Below are positions 44,501 through 54,261 of a stretch of DNA of 64,000 nt, piece by piece. The notes under the pieces were generated by a model. That model saw nothing but the letters and a program-made list of their open reading frames with translations, ran no database searches and was not told the origin of the DNA. Position 1 is the first letter of the stretch; each line of letters opens with the position of its first letter. The stretch covers positions 186,001 through 250,000 of the forward strand of contig NZ_FNNZ01000002.1 in the NCBI RefSeq assembly GCF_900106925.1. The letters run 5' to 3'. Both the position numbers and the translations under genes were made by a program. This DNA comes from Thiocapsa roseopersicina (GTDB lineage Bacteria; Pseudomonadota; Gammaproteobacteria; Chromatiales; Chromatiaceae).

Positions 44501-44717
44501 CACCGTTGACCTGCGACTCGATCGGCTGAGCGACGGTGGACTCCACGACCGACGCGCTCGCGCCCGGATAGGCCGCGCTGACCGAGACCTGCGGCGGGAC
44601 GATGTCGGGAAACTGAGCGACCGGGATACGGGTGATGGCGATCAATCCGGCCAGCGTGATGACGACCGAGATGACGATCGAGAGCCGCGGCCGGTCGATA
44701 AAGACATCGGAGATCAT
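41568..44717 (-). CDS. RND efflux pump inner-membrane transporter (HAE1/AcrB type)
   Basis: A 1049-aa proton-driven multidrug exporter of the hydrophobe/amphiphile efflux family. Twelve membrane helices and two large periplasmic loops are expected. The proton-relay pair lies in [19 protein letters not shown] (TM4). [14 protein letters not shown] opens TM1, and the periplasmic [20 protein letters not shown] and [17 protein letters not shown] segments are typical. The start is coupled to the adaptor gene by 4 nt. No outer-membrane TolC-type gene is adjacent. Substrates are unknown. Confidence 0.93.
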   Translation of the reverse strand: MISDVFIDRPRLSIVISVVITLAGLIAITRIPVAQFPDIVPPQVSVSAAYPGASASVVESTVAQPIESQVNGVDNMLYMQSTSGNDGSYSLTVTFALGSNPDINTVNVQNRANLAMAQLPEEVKRQGLTVQKQSNAMLQVVALSSPKGSYDGLFLSNYATINVVDTLARVPGVGQASLFGPLDYSMRIWLDADRLTALSLTPADVIAAIQSQNIQAAVGRIGAQPMTADQQFQITLQTRGRLSDAAEFERIVVRANPDGSTVLVSDIGRVELGARQSDSFSRLDGQDAAAIGIYLAPGANAVSVADGIEAAMERLAERFPDDLGYTLVYDTTDFVNASLEKVVHTLLEAFVLVILVVFLFLGSWRATLIPLIAVPVALIGTFAFLLMIGFSANTISLLAVVLAIGIVVDDAIVVVENVERIMEEEGLPPREAAKKAMGQITGPIIAITLVLLSVFVPVAFIPGITGQLFQQFAAVVAFAMLISAINALTLSPALCAVLLKPGGHRRGPMRYVMGGIDRVRDGYAAIVARLVRFSLLVLVLILGIGLATGWLFKVTPTGFLPEEDQGAFMAHVQLPQGASVSRTFDVVKELETLVKADPAVAHVLTITGFSILDGAVLSNSAAVIGRLKPFEERTTADLKVDAVIDRIAAQTIGIPSARVIPFNLPPIVGLGTGGGFQYQLEDLQGRTPEALAGVMRGLILAANQDPALTRVFSTWATDNPQVFLDIDREKVQTLGVRISDVFNALQATLGGYYVNDFNRFGRVWQVQVEGREADRRGVEDIYRIHVRNDQGEMVPLRALLTPELILGPQLLQRYNNYRSVTIQGEPTAGFSSGDALTAMERISAATLPAGYGFEWTGTAFQEREAGGQTPIVLALAVLFAYLFLVGLYESWSMPAVVLLSVTVGVLGALCALWVAGLSNDLYAQVGIVVLIGLASKNAILIVEFAIEQRASGASILDAATRAARLRIRAVLMTSFAFILGLVPLVIASGAGEASQRGVGTAVFGGMLAASLVGIFLIPMLYVVFQRFREKVHGGVKVRDPGSEHEAPVS

Positions 44718-45916
44718 TGCTCGAGCTCCCCGGCAGCGCTCGTCGCAGGCGCGGCGCGCACGGCCTGACCGGGCCGCACCTGCTGGATCCCTTGCGTAAT
44801 CACCAGATCTCCTTCGTCCAGGCCCATCTTGACGACGATATCCGCTCCCTTGGACTGCCCCGTCTCGATCCGACGCGTTTGGGCCTTGTCCTCGGCATCG
44901 AGGATCAAGACGTAGACGCCTTGCTGATCGACCTGAAGGGCCGATTGCGGGATCAGGATCGCCGATTCGGGTGCACCCGCTTCGAGCAGGACGCCGACAT
45001 ACTGGCGATCGACAAGGATGCCGTCCGGGTTCGGCAGCTCGGCGCGCAGGGTGACCGAGTCCGTTCCCGGATCCGTCGTCACGTCGACGAAATCCAAACG
45101 CCCCGCGTGCTCGTAGATTGTGCCGTCCGGCAGACGCACACGGACCTTCACATCCCGCGCGTTGCCGCCCTTGTCCTCGATGGCCTGGCGCGCACCGAGC
45201 AGATCACGTTGGGTCACCGGGAACTGCACGTAGACGGGATCGCGACTCACGATGGTCGCCAAGGTACCCGAGGCGGGACCGACCAGATTGCCCACCGTGT
45301 AGCTCGCAAGCCCGATGCGGCCGGGCACCGGCGCCGTGATCGTCGTATAGCTCAGATCGAGCATGGCCCGCGTCAGAGCGGCCTGCGCAAGCGTGATGCC
45401 GGCCTTCGCGATCGAATCCGCCGCCTGCAGCTCGTCGACCGAGGATTGCGAGATGTTCTTGGCCTTCACCAACTCCAGTCCGCGCGCCAATTGGGCGGCG
45501 GTGTTGAGTTGATCGGCCCGCGCCTTTTCCAGATCGGCCTGGCGCTGCTCCACCGCAGCCGCGTACTGACCGGGCTCGATCACGAAGAGGACATCGCCGA
45601 CCTTCACCTCTTGGCCTTCGGTGAAACGGCGCTCCTCTAGGAAACCCTCGACCCGGGCACGCAGATCGACCCGGTTGACCGCGAGCACCCGTCCGACGAA
45701 GGATGCCTCCTCGTCGACGACGCGGGACTGGGCGGGAACCACGACCACCGAGGGCGGCGGCATCTCCGGCGCGGGGGCATCGGGTTTCCCGCAGCCCGAC
45801 AACGTCAAGGCACCGACGAGAAGGGAGCAGACCAGACTCCCGAGTCGACGCGGGAAGCGCGGGGTTTCGAACAGGCCATCCGAATCAGGCTCCGAGACAC
45901 GCACACTGCAGGACAT
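44714..45916 (-). CDS. RND efflux pump periplasmic adaptor (membrane fusion lipoprotein)
   Basis: A 400-aa adaptor. Its N-terminus carries a signal and lipobox TLSGC (Cys about residue 42). The lipoyl/barrel halves flank a coiled-coil hairpin (about residues 120-190): [20 protein letters not shown] precedes the hairpin and [20 protein letters not shown] follows it. It belongs to the AcrA/MexA family and acts with the transporter that overlaps it. GAGGAT precedes the ATG at 45916. Confidence 0.92.
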   Translation of the reverse strand: MSCSVRVSEPDSDGLFETPRFPRRLGSLVCSLLVGALTLSGCGKPDAPAPEMPPPSVVVVPAQSRVVDEEASFVGRVLAVNRVDLRARVEGFLEERRFTEGQEVKVGDVLFVIEPGQYAAAVEQRQADLEKARADQLNTAAQLARGLELVKAKNISQSSVDELQAADSIAKAGITLAQAALTRAMLDLSYTTITAPVPGRIGLASYTVGNLVGPASGTLATIVSRDPVYVQFPVTQRDLLGARQAIEDKGGNARDVKVRVRLPDGTIYEHAGRLDFVDVTTDPGTDSVTLRAELPNPDGILVDRQYVGVLLEAGAPESAILIPQSALQVDQQGVYVLILDAEDKAQTRRIETGQSKGADIVVKMGLDEGDLVITQGIQQVRPGQAVRAAPATSAAGELEQ

Positions 45917-46060
45917 CGTCAGGCATCCTCGATGAAGAGTTCGACGGCCGAAGTCTAGCCGAAAAGGCTCGCCGACGGCCGATCGTTGCAGCGCTTCGCG
46001 CGGACGCGGTGTGTCGTGGGCATGCTACCGTAGCACTTTTATTCGACGAGGAACGACATC

Positions 46061-48307
46061 GTGCCTGTGAGTGCTCCCAAGCATCCACTGCAGCTGGCGC
46101 TGCTGCTGGTCCCTCTGCTCTGCCTGGTGTTCCCGAGCGCGCCGTCGGCGGCCGCGGAGCGACCCACGATCGGCTTGGCGCTCTCCGGCGGCGGGGCACG
46201 CGGCGCGGCTCACGTCGGGGTCCTGAAGATGCTCGAGAAGATGGGGATCCCGGTGGACTATGTCGCCGGCACCTCGATGGGCGCCGTCATCGGCGGGCTC
46301 TATGCGATGGGCATGTCCCCGGACGAGATCGAGGCGACCATCGAGGAGATCGATTGGACCGCGATCTTTCAGGACGAGCCTCCGCGCCAGGACCGACGTA
46401 TCCACCGCAAGCTCGACGACAACGACTATCTGATGAGCGCCCGGCCCGGCGTGAACGAGGAAAAGCGCGAGGTGAATCTCGTCCCGGCCCTGATCCAGGG
46501 CCATCGACTCGACCTCGCCTTGCGGCGCTACACGCTTCCGGCACGCGCGATCCATGATTTCGACGACCTGAAGATCCCCTTCCGCGCCGTCGCCACGGAC
46601 GCGGTGACCGGGGAGGCGGTGATCCTCGGCGGCGGCGATCTCGCGACCTCGATCCGCGCCAGCATGGCGGTGCCCGCAGCCTTCGCACCGGTCGAGATCG
46701 ACGATCAACTCCTCATCGACGGCGGCCTGGCGATGAATCTGCCGGTCAGCGTGGTCCGCGACATGGGCGCGGACATCATCATCGCGGTGGATGTCGGCGG
46801 ACCCCTTCGTGATCGCGAAGAGATCAACAACGTGCTCCAGATGCTCGACCAGGTGATGGGTCTGGTCACCTGGCGCAACACGCAAGAGCAGATCGACAAA
46901 CTGCGCGGACGCGACGTCCTCATTACCCCGCCGCTGGGACGCGAGGTGACAGCTGCGGACTTCAACAGGATGCTGGAGGCGATCGCCATCGGCGAGCGCG
47001 GTGCGCAGGAGCAGGAGGTCGCGCTGGCTGCGCTCGAGATCCCCGCCGCCCGTTATGCCGCCTATCTAGAAAGGCAACGTCTTACGGGCAAGCCGATGCC
47101 GGTCATCGATCGCGTGCGCGTGGAAAATCGCTCGCGACTGGCCGACGCGGTCATCACCGAGCGCCTGGATGTGCCGCTCGGCGAGCCGCTGGATCCGGAT
47201 GTCTTGGAAGCGCAGATCGACCGCGTCTTCGATCAGGACAACTTCGAATCCGTCCAATACCGCGTGGAAGAGACCCCCGACGACGAGACGGAGCTGGTGA
47301 TCAGCGCCACCGAAAAGTCATGGGGTACCAGCTCGCTGCAGTTCGGTATGGAGCTGTCCTCCGCTTCCGGCGGGGACTCGCGATTCAACGTCGGCGCGGC
47401 CTACACCATGGCGCCCGTCAACCCGTTGAACGCGGAGTGGCGCACCTTTCTGCAGGCCGGCGAGGAGCCCGGCCTCGTCACCGAGCTCTATCAGCCGCTC
47501 GACCCCCTGGAGCGTTGGTATGTCGAGGCCACGGCCGGTTACTTCACCGAGAGTCTGACCCTGTTCAAGCCCGAGAAGTCCGATGACCCGTCGGCGAAGT
47601 ATCTGATCTCGCGCATCGGCGGATCGCTCGAGGGCGGCCGCAATTTCGGCGACTGGGGACGGCTCGGCCTCAAGTACGCACGCTATGCCGGCGAGGCCGA
47701 TCTTCGTTACGGCGATCCCGGCATGCGCGGCTACGGTTTCGACGAAGGCTCGCTCGGTCTTTCCTTCTATCTCGACACCCTGGACAGCGCCAATTTCCCT
47801 CGCCAAGGCTGGATCGGCAACGCCTTCGCGCTGACCTCGCGCACCGAGATCGGCGCATCCGAGAACTATGATCAAGCCGGGTTCAATCTGCTGAAGGCGC
47901 AAAGCTGGGGGAGGAACACGCTCCTGACGGGCGTCAGAATGGCCGGCAGCTTCGGCGGGCAAGAGCCGGATCAGGCGTTCTACCGACTGGGCGGTTTCCT
48001 GAACCTCTCCGGATTTAATCAGGACGAGCTCTCGGGGGGCAACGTGGGACTCGCCCGCATCATCTACATGCGCAATCTCACCACCGGACTCGTCAACACC
48101 TATGCCGGGGGCTCGCTGGAGGCCGGCAACGTGTGGGAACAGCGCTCGGAGATCAATGGCGACAATCTGCGCTTCGGCAGCAGCCTCTTCCTGGGCGCCG
48201 ACACCTTCATCGGGCCGATCTACCTTGGATACGGCTATGCCGACGGCGGCTTCGGGGCGCTTTACCTGATGCTCGGTCGACCTTGGAGCACCCGCTCGTC
48301 CGACTAA
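46061..48307 (+). CDS. Patatin-like phospholipase with outer-membrane barrel (PlpD type)
   Basis: A 748-aa exported protein. A signal peptide (residues ~1-32, ending PSAAA) is followed by a patatin domain: oxyanion SGGGARG (about 43-49), nucleophile GTSMG (about 75-79) and the catalytic Asp in DGGLAMN (about 222-228). A POTRA-like segment with DRVRVENRSRLADAVI lies near residues 348-365, and a C-terminal ~350-residue BamA-like beta-barrel follows. This is the type Vd layout of Pseudomonas PlpD, in which the lipase is tethered to or exported by its own barrel. I chose the GTG at 46061 because GAGGAA lies 8 nt upstream. Confidence 0.9.
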   Translation: MPVSAPKHPLQLALLLVPLLCLVFPSAPSAAAERPTIGLALSGGGARGAAHVGVLKMLEKMGIPVDYVAGTSMGAVIGGLYAMGMSPDEIEATIEEIDWTAIFQDEPPRQDRRIHRKLDDNDYLMSARPGVNEEKREVNLVPALIQGHRLDLALRRYTLPARAIHDFDDLKIPFRAVATDAVTGEAVILGGGDLATSIRASMAVPAAFAPVEIDDQLLIDGGLAMNLPVSVVRDMGADIIIAVDVGGPLRDREEINNVLQMLDQVMGLVTWRNTQEQIDKLRGRDVLITPPLGREVTAADFNRMLEAIAIGERGAQEQEVALAALEIPAARYAAYLERQRLTGKPMPVIDRVRVENRSRLADAVITERLDVPLGEPLDPDVLEAQIDRVFDQDNFESVQYRVEETPDDETELVISATEKSWGTSSLQFGMELSSASGGDSRFNVGAAYTMAPVNPLNAEWRTFLQAGEEPGLVTELYQPLDPLERWYVEATAGYFTESLTLFKPEKSDDPSAKYLISRIGGSLEGGRNFGDWGRLGLKYARYAGEADLRYGDPGMRGYGFDEGSLGLSFYLDTLDSANFPRQGWIGNAFALTSRTEIGASENYDQAGFNLLKAQSWGRNTLLTGVRMAGSFGGQEPDQAFYRLGGFLNLSGFNQDELSGGNVGLARIIYMRNLTTGLVNTYAGGSLEAGNVWEQRSEINGDNLRFGSSLFLGADTFIGPIYLGYGYADGGFGALYLMLGRPWSTRSSD

Positions 48308-48792
48308 CCCGGACCGACGGGGAGCCGATCGAGACGCAGGATCCGGGTCAGCAGGTGCTGAGCCCGGTCGAGATTGGCCGAAGCGTGCTCGGTCAAGGGT
48401 GCACCGAGCTCAAACCCGTAGCCGCGAATCGCGAGCAGCCGGGCCGGCGGGGGCGCCTGTCCGTTGACCTGTTGAAACAGGGCCAGCAAGGCGCTCGGAG
48501 CGAGTGCGTGCGTGCTGAACGACGCATCGGGGCTCGGGCGCACGGGAAGGAAGGTGAAGGGCTCGGGTCCGCTGACGGCCGCGTCGACGAAGATGACGCG
48601 CTCGCGCCCCTGCAGGTCGAGGACATGCTCGATCTGAAGCTGGAAATCGGTCAAGGTCTCCACTCCGCAGCGCGCGAGATCGGGATCCAGGCTCAGCCGC
48701 TCGATCAGAAGCGGCCCGAGGGCGTCGTCCCCGCGCGAGGGGTTCCCGCAGGCCAGAACCAACACCCGGCCGACGCCCGATGCGGATGTCAT
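48304..48792 (-). CDS. Hydrogenase maturation protease (second copy)
   Basis: A 162-aa peptidase M52 family protein starting MTSASGVGRVLVLACGNPSRGDDALG. The metal ligands are seen as RGDDALG, VIFVDAAVSG and FSTHALAPS, so it should be active. It lies 22 nt after arsJ in the same direction, with no hydrogenase genes nearby; it is probably transcribed with the arsenic operon or from within arsJ. It differs from the protease at 10814 and likely serves another hydrogenase of the cell, which is inference. It overlaps the 3' end of the patatin gene by 4 nt, convergently. Confidence 0.85.
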   Translation of the reverse strand: MTSASGVGRVLVLACGNPSRGDDALGPLLIERLSLDPDLARCGVETLTDFQLQIEHVLDLQGRERVIFVDAAVSGPEPFTFLPVRPSPDASFSTHALAPSALLALFQQVNGQAPPPARLLAIRGYGFELGAPLTEHASANLDRAQHLLTRILRLDRLPVGPG

Positions 48793-48814
48793 GCAACTCG
48801 TCTCATTGGAGACA

Positions 48815-50050
48815 TCAGGCGGCAGCCGCTGCCGATTTGGGCTCGGAGACCTCGGGCAAGCGCAGCGAAAGCAGGAAAGCGGCGAGCACGAACCCGGCCG
48901 ACCACCACAGACACCCTTCGATCCCCTGCGTCTGATAGACCAGACCCGAGAGCACCGTCCCGGCGAGCCGACCGCCGGCATTGGCCATGTAATAGAAGCC
49001 CACACTCATCGAGACCTTCTCGACGTCCGAGTAGGCCAGGATCAGATAGGAGTGCACCGCCGAGTTGATGGCGAATAAGACGCCGAACAGGATGAGGCCG
49101 ACGATCAACACCTCGCCCGGCGGCCAGCCCTGGTGGAGCGCGAAGGCGATGCCCGCCGGCACGATCGCCAGCAACAAGGCCCAACGTCGGGCCGTGCGCC
49201 CGCCCGGATGGCGCCGAACCGCATTGTCTGACCGCCCGAGATGCAGCAACCGCGGCGCTGCGGCCTGCACCATCCCGTACCCGATCACCCACGCCGCCAT
49301 GAAGGTACCGACCTGGGTAAAGCTCCAGCCCAGCACAGAATAGAGAAACACCGGAAGACCGACCACGAACCAGACATCACGAGCGCCGAAGAGAAAGAAG
49401 CGCGCCGCCGAGAGCCAATTGATCGCCGGCGTATTGGAGAAGACCTGCGTGAACTTGGGCTTGGACGCCATGCGGCCGACGCCCGAGGGCAGCAGGATCG
49501 CGGTCACGATCAGCACGACCGCGAGCATCCCGGCGAGCACTGCCAAGGCCCCGCGAAACCCGATCAGCTCAAGCAGCGCCGCGCCGATGAAAAAGCCGGC
49601 ACCCTTGAGCGCGTTCTTCGAGCCGGTCAGCACGGCGACATATTTGAACAGCCGCGACTCGCCGCCCGCCCCGACCAGGGTCTTCACCGTCGCCTTGGCC
49701 GACATCTTGTTCAGATCCTTGGCGATCCCGGACAACGCCTGCGCCAGCATCACATAGGCGACCGTCAACCAAGCATCCGGCACCGTCAGCATCGACAGCG
49801 CCACCACCTGCAACCCCATGCCGATGTGCATGGTGAGATTCAGCCCGATGCGCGCACCCAGCCAGCCCCCGACCAGATTGGTGACGATGCCGAAGACCTC
49901 GTAGAAGAGGAACAGCATCGCCACCTCGAACGGCGAGTAGCCGAGCAGATGGAAATAGAGCACCACCAGCATCCGGATCGCCCCGTCGGTGACGGTAAAG
50001 GCCCAATAGCCGGCGGTAACGGTCAGGTAGTTGCGCGTATTGGTGTCCAT
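48815..50050 (-). CDS. arsJ: Organoarsenical efflux MFS transporter ArsJ
   Basis: A 411-aa major-facilitator protein with about 11-12 membrane segments. The N-terminus YLTVTAGYWAFTVTDGAIRM and KDLNKMSAKATVK are typical of ArsJ. ArsJ exports 1-arseno-3-phosphoglycerate made by the partner GAPDH, which then breaks down to arsenate outside the cell. It is encoded directly after that GAPDH in an arsR-arsC-gapdh-arsJ operon. The gap of 114 nt between gapdh and arsJ contains a palindromic repeat. Confidence 0.93.
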   Translation of the reverse strand: MDTNTRNYLTVTAGYWAFTVTDGAIRMLVVLYFHLLGYSPFEVAMLFLFYEVFGIVTNLVGGWLGARIGLNLTMHIGMGLQVVALSMLTVPDAWLTVAYVMLAQALSGIAKDLNKMSAKATVKTLVGAGGESRLFKYVAVLTGSKNALKGAGFFIGAALLELIGFRGALAVLAGMLAVVLIVTAILLPSGVGRMASKPKFTQVFSNTPAINWLSAARFFLFGARDVWFVVGLPVFLYSVLGWSFTQVGTFMAAWVIGYGMVQAAAPRLLHLGRSDNAVRRHPGGRTARRWALLLAIVPAGIAFALHQGWPPGEVLIVGLILFGVLFAINSAVHSYLILAYSDVEKVSMSVGFYYMANAGGRLAGTVLSGLVYQTQGIEGCLWWSAGFVLAAFLLSLRLPEVSEPKSAAAAA

Positions 50051-50111
50051 CGGGTCTCGGTGACGTAATGTCTACGAAAATATCAACCGGATACCCCAAG
50101 AACCGAGGACC

Positions 50112-50143
50112 GTAGAATGGGTAGAGCGCAGCGAAACCCATCC
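50112..50143. repeat. Small palindromic repeat inside the arsenic operon
   Basis: ATGGGT-agagcgcagcgaa-ACCCAT lies between gapdh and arsJ. I recall near-identical GTAGxATGGGTxxxGCGCAGC sequences as common intergenic repeats in gammaproteobacteria. It can form a hairpin in the polycistronic mRNA. Confidence 0.6.
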
Positions 50144-50164
50144 TCCCCGCTCCGAGGGCGCACC

Positions 50165-51166
50165 CTAAAGCCCCTCCCCCAATATCTGCGCAATATCCAT
50201 CATCCGATTCACATAACCCCATTCGTTGTCGTACCAAGCCAACACCTTCACCTGCGTCTCGTCGATCACCATGGTGGAGAGCGCGTCGACGATCGACGAG
50301 CGCGGATCGTCCTTGTAGTCGACCGAGACCAGCGGACGCTCCTCGTAACCGAGGATCCCGGCCAGCTCGCCTTCCGCCGCAGCCTTGAAGTGAGCGTTGA
50401 CCTCCTCGACCGTCACCGCCCGCGCGGCCTCGAAGACGAAGTCGGTCAGCGAGGCGTTGAGCAGGGGCACGCGCACGGCCAGGCCGTTCAACTTGCCCGT
50501 CAGCTCCGGGAAGATCTTGGTGATCGCCTTGGCCGAGCCGGTGCTGGTCGGGATCAACGACTGCCCGCAGGCACGGGCACGGCGCAGATCCTTGTGCCCG
50601 AGATCGACGATCCGCTGGGTGTTGGTGATGTCGTGGATGGTCGTCATGGTGCCGTGGCGGATCCCGATCCGCTCGTGCATGACCTTCACCACAGGCGCGA
50701 GACAGTTCGTCGTGCAGGAGGCCGCCGTGACCAGATGATGCTCGGCCGGGGCATAGAGGTGATGATTGACGCCGTAGACGATGTTCAGCGCGCCGTCGGT
50801 AGGCGCCGCAACCAGGACCTTCTTGACCCCTTGATCGAAGTAGCCTTGAAGCGTCTCGGGCTTCTTGTGGTGCTTGCCGGTCGCCTCGATCACGATGTCG
50901 CAGTCCGACCAATCGGTGTCGGCCAACGCCGGGTTGCGGCTGTAGGCGATCGATCGGTCGTCGATCCGGATCGCGTCGTCCTCTCCAGCGCAGTCGGGGC
51001 CCCAAACGCCGTGGACCGAGTCGAACTTCAGCAGATGCGCCGATCCGGCGGCGTCCGTTGCGATCTCGTTGATCCGGACGAACTCCAGCCCGTCCCGACC
51101 CCGGGCCGCGCGCAGCCCCAGTCGCCCCATGCGGCCGAAGCCGTTGATCCCGATGCGGACGCTCAT
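50165..51166 (-). CDS. ArsJ-associated glyceraldehyde-3-phosphate dehydrogenase
   Basis: A 333-aa GAPDH. The NAD-binding start is [16 protein letters not shown], and the catalytic Cys lies in [12 protein letters not shown] (about residues 148-159). The His follows in TIHDITNTQ. In this context the enzyme uses arsenate in place of phosphate and makes 1-arseno-3-phosphoglycerate, the ArsJ substrate. It overlaps arsC by 4 nt. A glycolytic role cannot be ruled out from sequence alone, but the operon argues for arsenate resistance. Confidence 0.92.
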   Translation of the reverse strand: MSVRIGINGFGRMGRLGLRAARGRDGLEFVRINEIATDAAGSAHLLKFDSVHGVWGPDCAGEDDAIRIDDRSIAYSRNPALADTDWSDCDIVIEATGKHHKKPETLQGYFDQGVKKVLVAAPTDGALNIVYGVNHHLYAPAEHHLVTAASCTTNCLAPVVKVMHERIGIRHGTMTTIHDITNTQRIVDLGHKDLRRARACGQSLIPTSTGSAKAITKIFPELTGKLNGLAVRVPLLNASLTDFVFEAARAVTVEEVNAHFKAAAEGELAGILGYEERPLVSVDYKDDPRSSIVDALSTMVIDETQVKVLAWYDNEWGYVNRMMDIAQILGEGL

Positions 51167-51711
51167 CGTCCCTCCGATTCCGACAACAGGGTTTCGATCG
51201 GTTCCGACGTGGGGAGCGGCGTACGCCCGATCGAATCGAGCTCGCGTTGCAGCTTGAGCCGATCCAAAGACGCGAGCGGCAGGCTGAGAAAGATCTGAAT
51301 CCGATTCTGAAGCGCGGCGAAGGCATGCCGAAACGCCATCATCCGCGCGACCTCGTTGCCCTCGACCTCCGCGGGATCAGGCACGCCCCAATGGGCGGTC
51401 ATCGGCTGTCCCGGCCAGACCGGACAGACCTCGGCCGCCGCGCGATCGCAGACCGTGAAGACAAAATCCATCACCGGCGCGCCCGGCTCGGCAAACTCAG
51501 CCCAGTCCTTGCTGCGCAGCCCTTCGGTCAGGTAGTTGTTGCGCCCGAGCACCTCGAGGGCCAGCGGATGCACCTCGCCCTTCGGATGACTCCCGGCGCT
51601 GAAGCCGTTGAACTGGCCACGCCCGAACCGGTTCACGATGCACTCGCCGAAGATGCTGCGTGCCGAATTGCCGGTGCACAAAAACAGCACGTTGTAGGGT
51701 CTCTCGACCAT
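51163..51711 (-). CDS. arsC: Arsenate reductase / low-molecular-weight phosphatase family (ArsC)
   Basis: A 182-aa LMW protein tyrosine phosphatase-type ArsC. The P-loop LCTGNSARS (Cys at residue ~11, CX5R) is the active site, and [15 protein letters not shown] and [11 protein letters not shown] hold the resolving Cys and the DP acid. About 45 residues after the core are extra and helical ([17 protein letters not shown]). It probably reduces arsenate to arsenite, or cooperates with the neighbouring GAPDH. It lies 139 nt after arsR. Confidence 0.88.
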   Translation of the reverse strand: MVERPYNVLFLCTGNSARSIFGECIVNRFGRGQFNGFSAGSHPKGEVHPLALEVLGRNNYLTEGLRSKDWAEFAEPGAPVMDFVFTVCDRAAAEVCPVWPGQPMTAHWGVPDPAEVEGNEVARMMAFRHAFAALQNRIQIFLSLPLASLDRLKLQRELDSIGRTPLPTSEPIETLLSESEGR

Positions 51712-51850
51712 GGGTCAGTCCTCGGTAGGATGAAATCTCGCCGGACGAGCGTCCGGTGATTGACCGTGACGGATGGTCGAGCCCCTTCGGTACGGGCGCC
51801 GAGACGACGGCGTCACGCCCTCGACGGAGCCCGAACGGCGAGACCCCCGG

Positions 51851-52216
51851 TCAGGCGCAGCGGGGCATACCCGGGCGGTTCGCCATCTGCGCCAACACCC
51901 GATCGTCCTCCACGAATGGCAGCTCGCCGCACACCGCGTCGAACGTCTCGCGCAGCACCGCGGCGACCCAATCCGGAAGCGCCGGACTGACGCGATAGAA
52001 GATCCACAAACCCTCGCGTCGATCCGTCACCAGACCCGTTTCACGCAACTGCGCGAGATGTCTGGACACATGCGGCTGAACCGCCCCGATGGCATGCGTC
52101 AGCTCGCAGACACAGAGCTCGGGGTGGCGCATCAGCAGGATCAGGCAACGCAAGCGCGTCTCGTGAGCCAGCGCGGCGAATACATCGGTCGGTTGAATCG
52201 TCACGGCTGAAAACAT
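51851..52216 (-). CDS. arsR: ArsR-family arsenic-responsive repressor
   Basis: A 121-aa ArsR/SmtB winged-helix repressor. The metal-sensing motif ELCVCELTHA (Cys-x-Cys in the recognition-helix region, residues ~34-43) is that of type I As(III)/Sb(III) sensors, and PHVSRHLAQLRETGLV is the DNA-recognition helix. The ATG at 52216 was chosen; a GTG at 52204 is an alternative. It leads the arsenic operon, which it should repress. Confidence 0.92.
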   Translation of the reverse strand: MFSAVTIQPTDVFAALAHETRLRCLILLMRHPELCVCELTHAIGAVQPHVSRHLAQLRETGLVTDRREGLWIFYRVSPALPDWVAAVLRETFDAVCGELPFVEDDRVLAQMANRPGMPRCA

Positions 52217-52260
52217 ACCCCAAAACGAATATTGAGCAAAATGAAGATTTGATGACGGTT
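52217..52260 (-). promoter_or_regulatory. Candidate promoter/operator of the arsenic operon
   Basis: The 97-bp gap between cbiO and arsR contains an AT-rich patch (minus strand CTTCATTTTGCTCAATATTCG) unlike its surroundings. It is the only place for the arsR promoter and ArsR site. No exact palindrome could be fixed. Confidence 0.35.
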
Positions 52261-52313
52261 GCGGAAGGCTCGACCGCGGGCAGGATTCCGGCATTTCGGA
52301 CCGTCGTGAGCGA

Positions 52314-53174
52314 TCAGATCCGCAGGCGTTCGGCCTCGGCCGCCTGATCGCTCAACAGGACGATCAATGCCTCCGCCGTCCGCGGTGCCCGCCCCTCCGG
52401 CCACGATTGGGTCCGGCACAGCGCCCCGGCCAACCGCAGCAATACAGGCATCGCGAGCCCGGCGGCGGCAAGCAGCTCGGGGTCGCCCAGGATCTCGGCC
52501 GGATCGCCCTGACGCAACAGCCGGCCGTCGACCAGGATCGCCACCTCGTCCGCCCAGGCGTAGGCCAAATCGACGTCGTGGGTGGCGAAGACCAGTGTGG
52601 CACCTTGCACCTGAAGGGCGTCCAGGGCACGACGCAGTTGCACAATGCCCTGCCCGTCCAAGCCGGCGTCGGGCTCGTCCAGGATCAGAAGCTCGGGGCC
52701 CATCGCGAGCACCCCGGCGATGGCGGCGCGCTTCTTCTGCCCGAAGCTCAGGAGATGGGTCGGGCGCTCGGCCAGATGGCTGATGTCCATGGCGGACAGG
52801 GCCTCCATCACACGCACGTGGGCCCGGGACGCGGACAGTCCCTGATTGAGCGGACCGAAGGAGACGTCCTGATAGACGGTCGCGGAGAAGAGCTGATCAT
52901 CCGGCTCCTGGAGGACGAGTCCGACGCGACCGCGCCAGTCGGCCAGCGCCCGGCGGTCGTATGAGGCGGGCCGACCGTCCAGACGCAAGGCGCCGGCCCG
53001 GGGCCTCAGGGTGCCGTTCAGATGCAGGAGCAGCGTGGTCTTGCCGCAGCCGTTCGCGCCCAGGAGTGCCAGCCGACGCCCGCGCTCGACCCGCAGGTCC
53101 AGGCCCTGCAATGCCGCGGCGCCGCCGGGGTAGTCGTAACGGAGATCTTCGGCCTCGAGGATCGGCGCGCTCAC
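52314..53174 (-). CDS. cbiO: Cobalt ECF transporter ATPase
   Basis: A 286-aa ABC ATPase that powers cobalt uptake. Walker A is GANGCGKTT (about residues 39-47), the Q-loop is LVLQEPDDQLFSATVYQDV, the signature LSFGQKKR and Walker B LLILDEPDAGLDGQG. The switch His lies in FATHDVDL. The QEPDDQLF segment is characteristic of ECF ATPases. It overlaps cbiQ by 4 nt and is the last gene of the cbiMNQO operon. Confidence 0.95.
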   Translation of the reverse strand: MSAPILEAEDLRYDYPGGAAALQGLDLRVERGRRLALLGANGCGKTTLLLHLNGTLRPRAGALRLDGRPASYDRRALADWRGRVGLVLQEPDDQLFSATVYQDVSFGPLNQGLSASRAHVRVMEALSAMDISHLAERPTHLLSFGQKKRAAIAGVLAMGPELLILDEPDAGLDGQGIVQLRRALDALQVQGATLVFATHDVDLAYAWADEVAILVDGRLLRQGDPAEILGDPELLAAAGLAMPVLLRLAGALCRTQSWPEGRAPRTAEALIVLLSDQAAEAERLRI

Positions 53175-53923
53175 GGCAGAAACCGCCCGAGCGCAAGACC
53201 GGTTGCACCCACCAGGATCAGGGTCGCGCCGGCCGCTGCCATCCGCGTTGTCGACAGGACACGCGGCGGGGTCAAGACCTTCAGCTCACCCTCGAAGCCG
53301 CGGGCGGCGAGCCCGATCTCGAGCCGTCGTGCCCGCGCCAGCGAACGGCCGAACAAGGTCGCCGCCAGCACACCGAGCGAACGAATGCTCCGGCGCAAGG
53401 AGCCGTAGCCGAGCCGCGCCTCTTGGGCCCGGCGCCCGGCAATCGCCTGCCCCGTCACCACGAACAGCAGCCGATACATAAGCAGCGCGATCTCCACCAC
53501 CGGCTGAGGCACGCCGACGCGACGCAGCCCGGGGATGAGCTCGGACACGGGCGTGGTGAGTGCCAGACCGGCGAGACAGGACATCGCCGCAAGCGAGCGC
53601 AACCCGACATCCAGCGCCACACGTGCCCCGTCCGCGGAGAAAGCCAGGCGTGGGCCGGCCGAGAAGTCTAGGGACATGGCCAGAAAGGGCAGCCCCGCCA
53701 GCAGGAATCCGGCGGGGATCGCGAGCGTGCGCAGGAAGGCCGCCAAGGGAACACCGGCCGAGAGCACCGTGGCCGCGGTCATGACGATCAGGACCAAGGG
53801 CGCGGTCGACAGGGGCGGCAGAATCACCGCGAGGAGGAGCAGCCCCCCGACGAGCAGGATTCGCTCGCCGGGATGATGGCCACTCCAGCGGTTGCTCCAG
53901 GCGTAGCGGTCAATCGGGAGCAT
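53171..53923 (-). CDS. cbiQ: Cobalt ECF transporter T component
   Basis: A 250-aa membrane protein with about five helices that couples the ATPase to the S component. The conserved cytoplasmic helix has AQEARLGYGSLRRSIRS, and RRLEIGLAARGFEG contains the A-x-x-x-R-G motif. The start at 53923 (MLPIDRYAW) was chosen because the usual family N-terminus begins there. The start overlaps cbiN by 14 nt. Confidence 0.9.
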   Translation of the reverse strand: MLPIDRYAWSNRWSGHHPGERILLVGGLLLLAVILPPLSTAPLVLIVMTAATVLSAGVPLAAFLRTLAIPAGFLLAGLPFLAMSLDFSAGPRLAFSADGARVALDVGLRSLAAMSCLAGLALTTPVSELIPGLRRVGVPQPVVEIALLMYRLLFVVTGQAIAGRRAQEARLGYGSLRRSIRSLGVLAATLFGRSLARARRLEIGLAARGFEGELKVLTPPRVLSTTRMAAAGATLILVGATGLALGRFLP

Positions 53924-54260
53924 CGGCAGAGGTGCGGGACGGCCGGGCACCGGAGCTCCGAGCGTCCACCCGTTCCGAGGGTCGCGACTGACCACGGCGC
54001 AGCCCCAGATAGAAGCCGAGCAACCCGGCACCCAAGGCCGCTTGCAGGGTAAACAACAGCGACTCGATCTCGCCGCTCGGCGGCTCCCAGAGCGGCTCGA
54101 ACCAGGGCCGATAGTCCGGATGCGCCTCGGAGATCGCCGCCTGCGCCTGGCCGTCGGTCCCGGAGAAGGGCTCGGCGAGCTCGCCCGTCACGGGCAAGAG
54201 CAGCGGCATCACGGCCAGGACCAAAACCAGGCCGAGCAGGATGAGGTTGGTGCGCGTCAT
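53910..54260 (-). CDS. cbiN: Cobalt transport protein CbiN
   Basis: A 116-aa protein with two membrane helices. MTRTNLILLGLVLVLAVMPL is the first; the periplasmic loop has FSGTDGQAQAAISEAHPDYR and WFEPLWEPPSGEIESLLF, both characteristic of CbiN. It is required with CbiM for cobalt specificity. The C-terminal tail (after about residue 95) is longer than usual and low in complexity. It starts 1 nt before the cbiM stop. Confidence 0.9.
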   Translation of the reverse strand: MTRTNLILLGLVLVLAVMPLLLPVTGELAEPFSGTDGQAQAAISEAHPDYRPWFEPLWEPPSGEIESLLFTLQAALGAGLLGFYLGLRRGQSRPSERVDARSSGARPSRTSADAPD

Positions 54261-54261
54261 C

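Noticed and set aside
50165..51166. Glycolytic GAPDH of central metabolism
   Set aside because: Overlap with arsC and proximity to arsJ identify the arsenate-resistance form.
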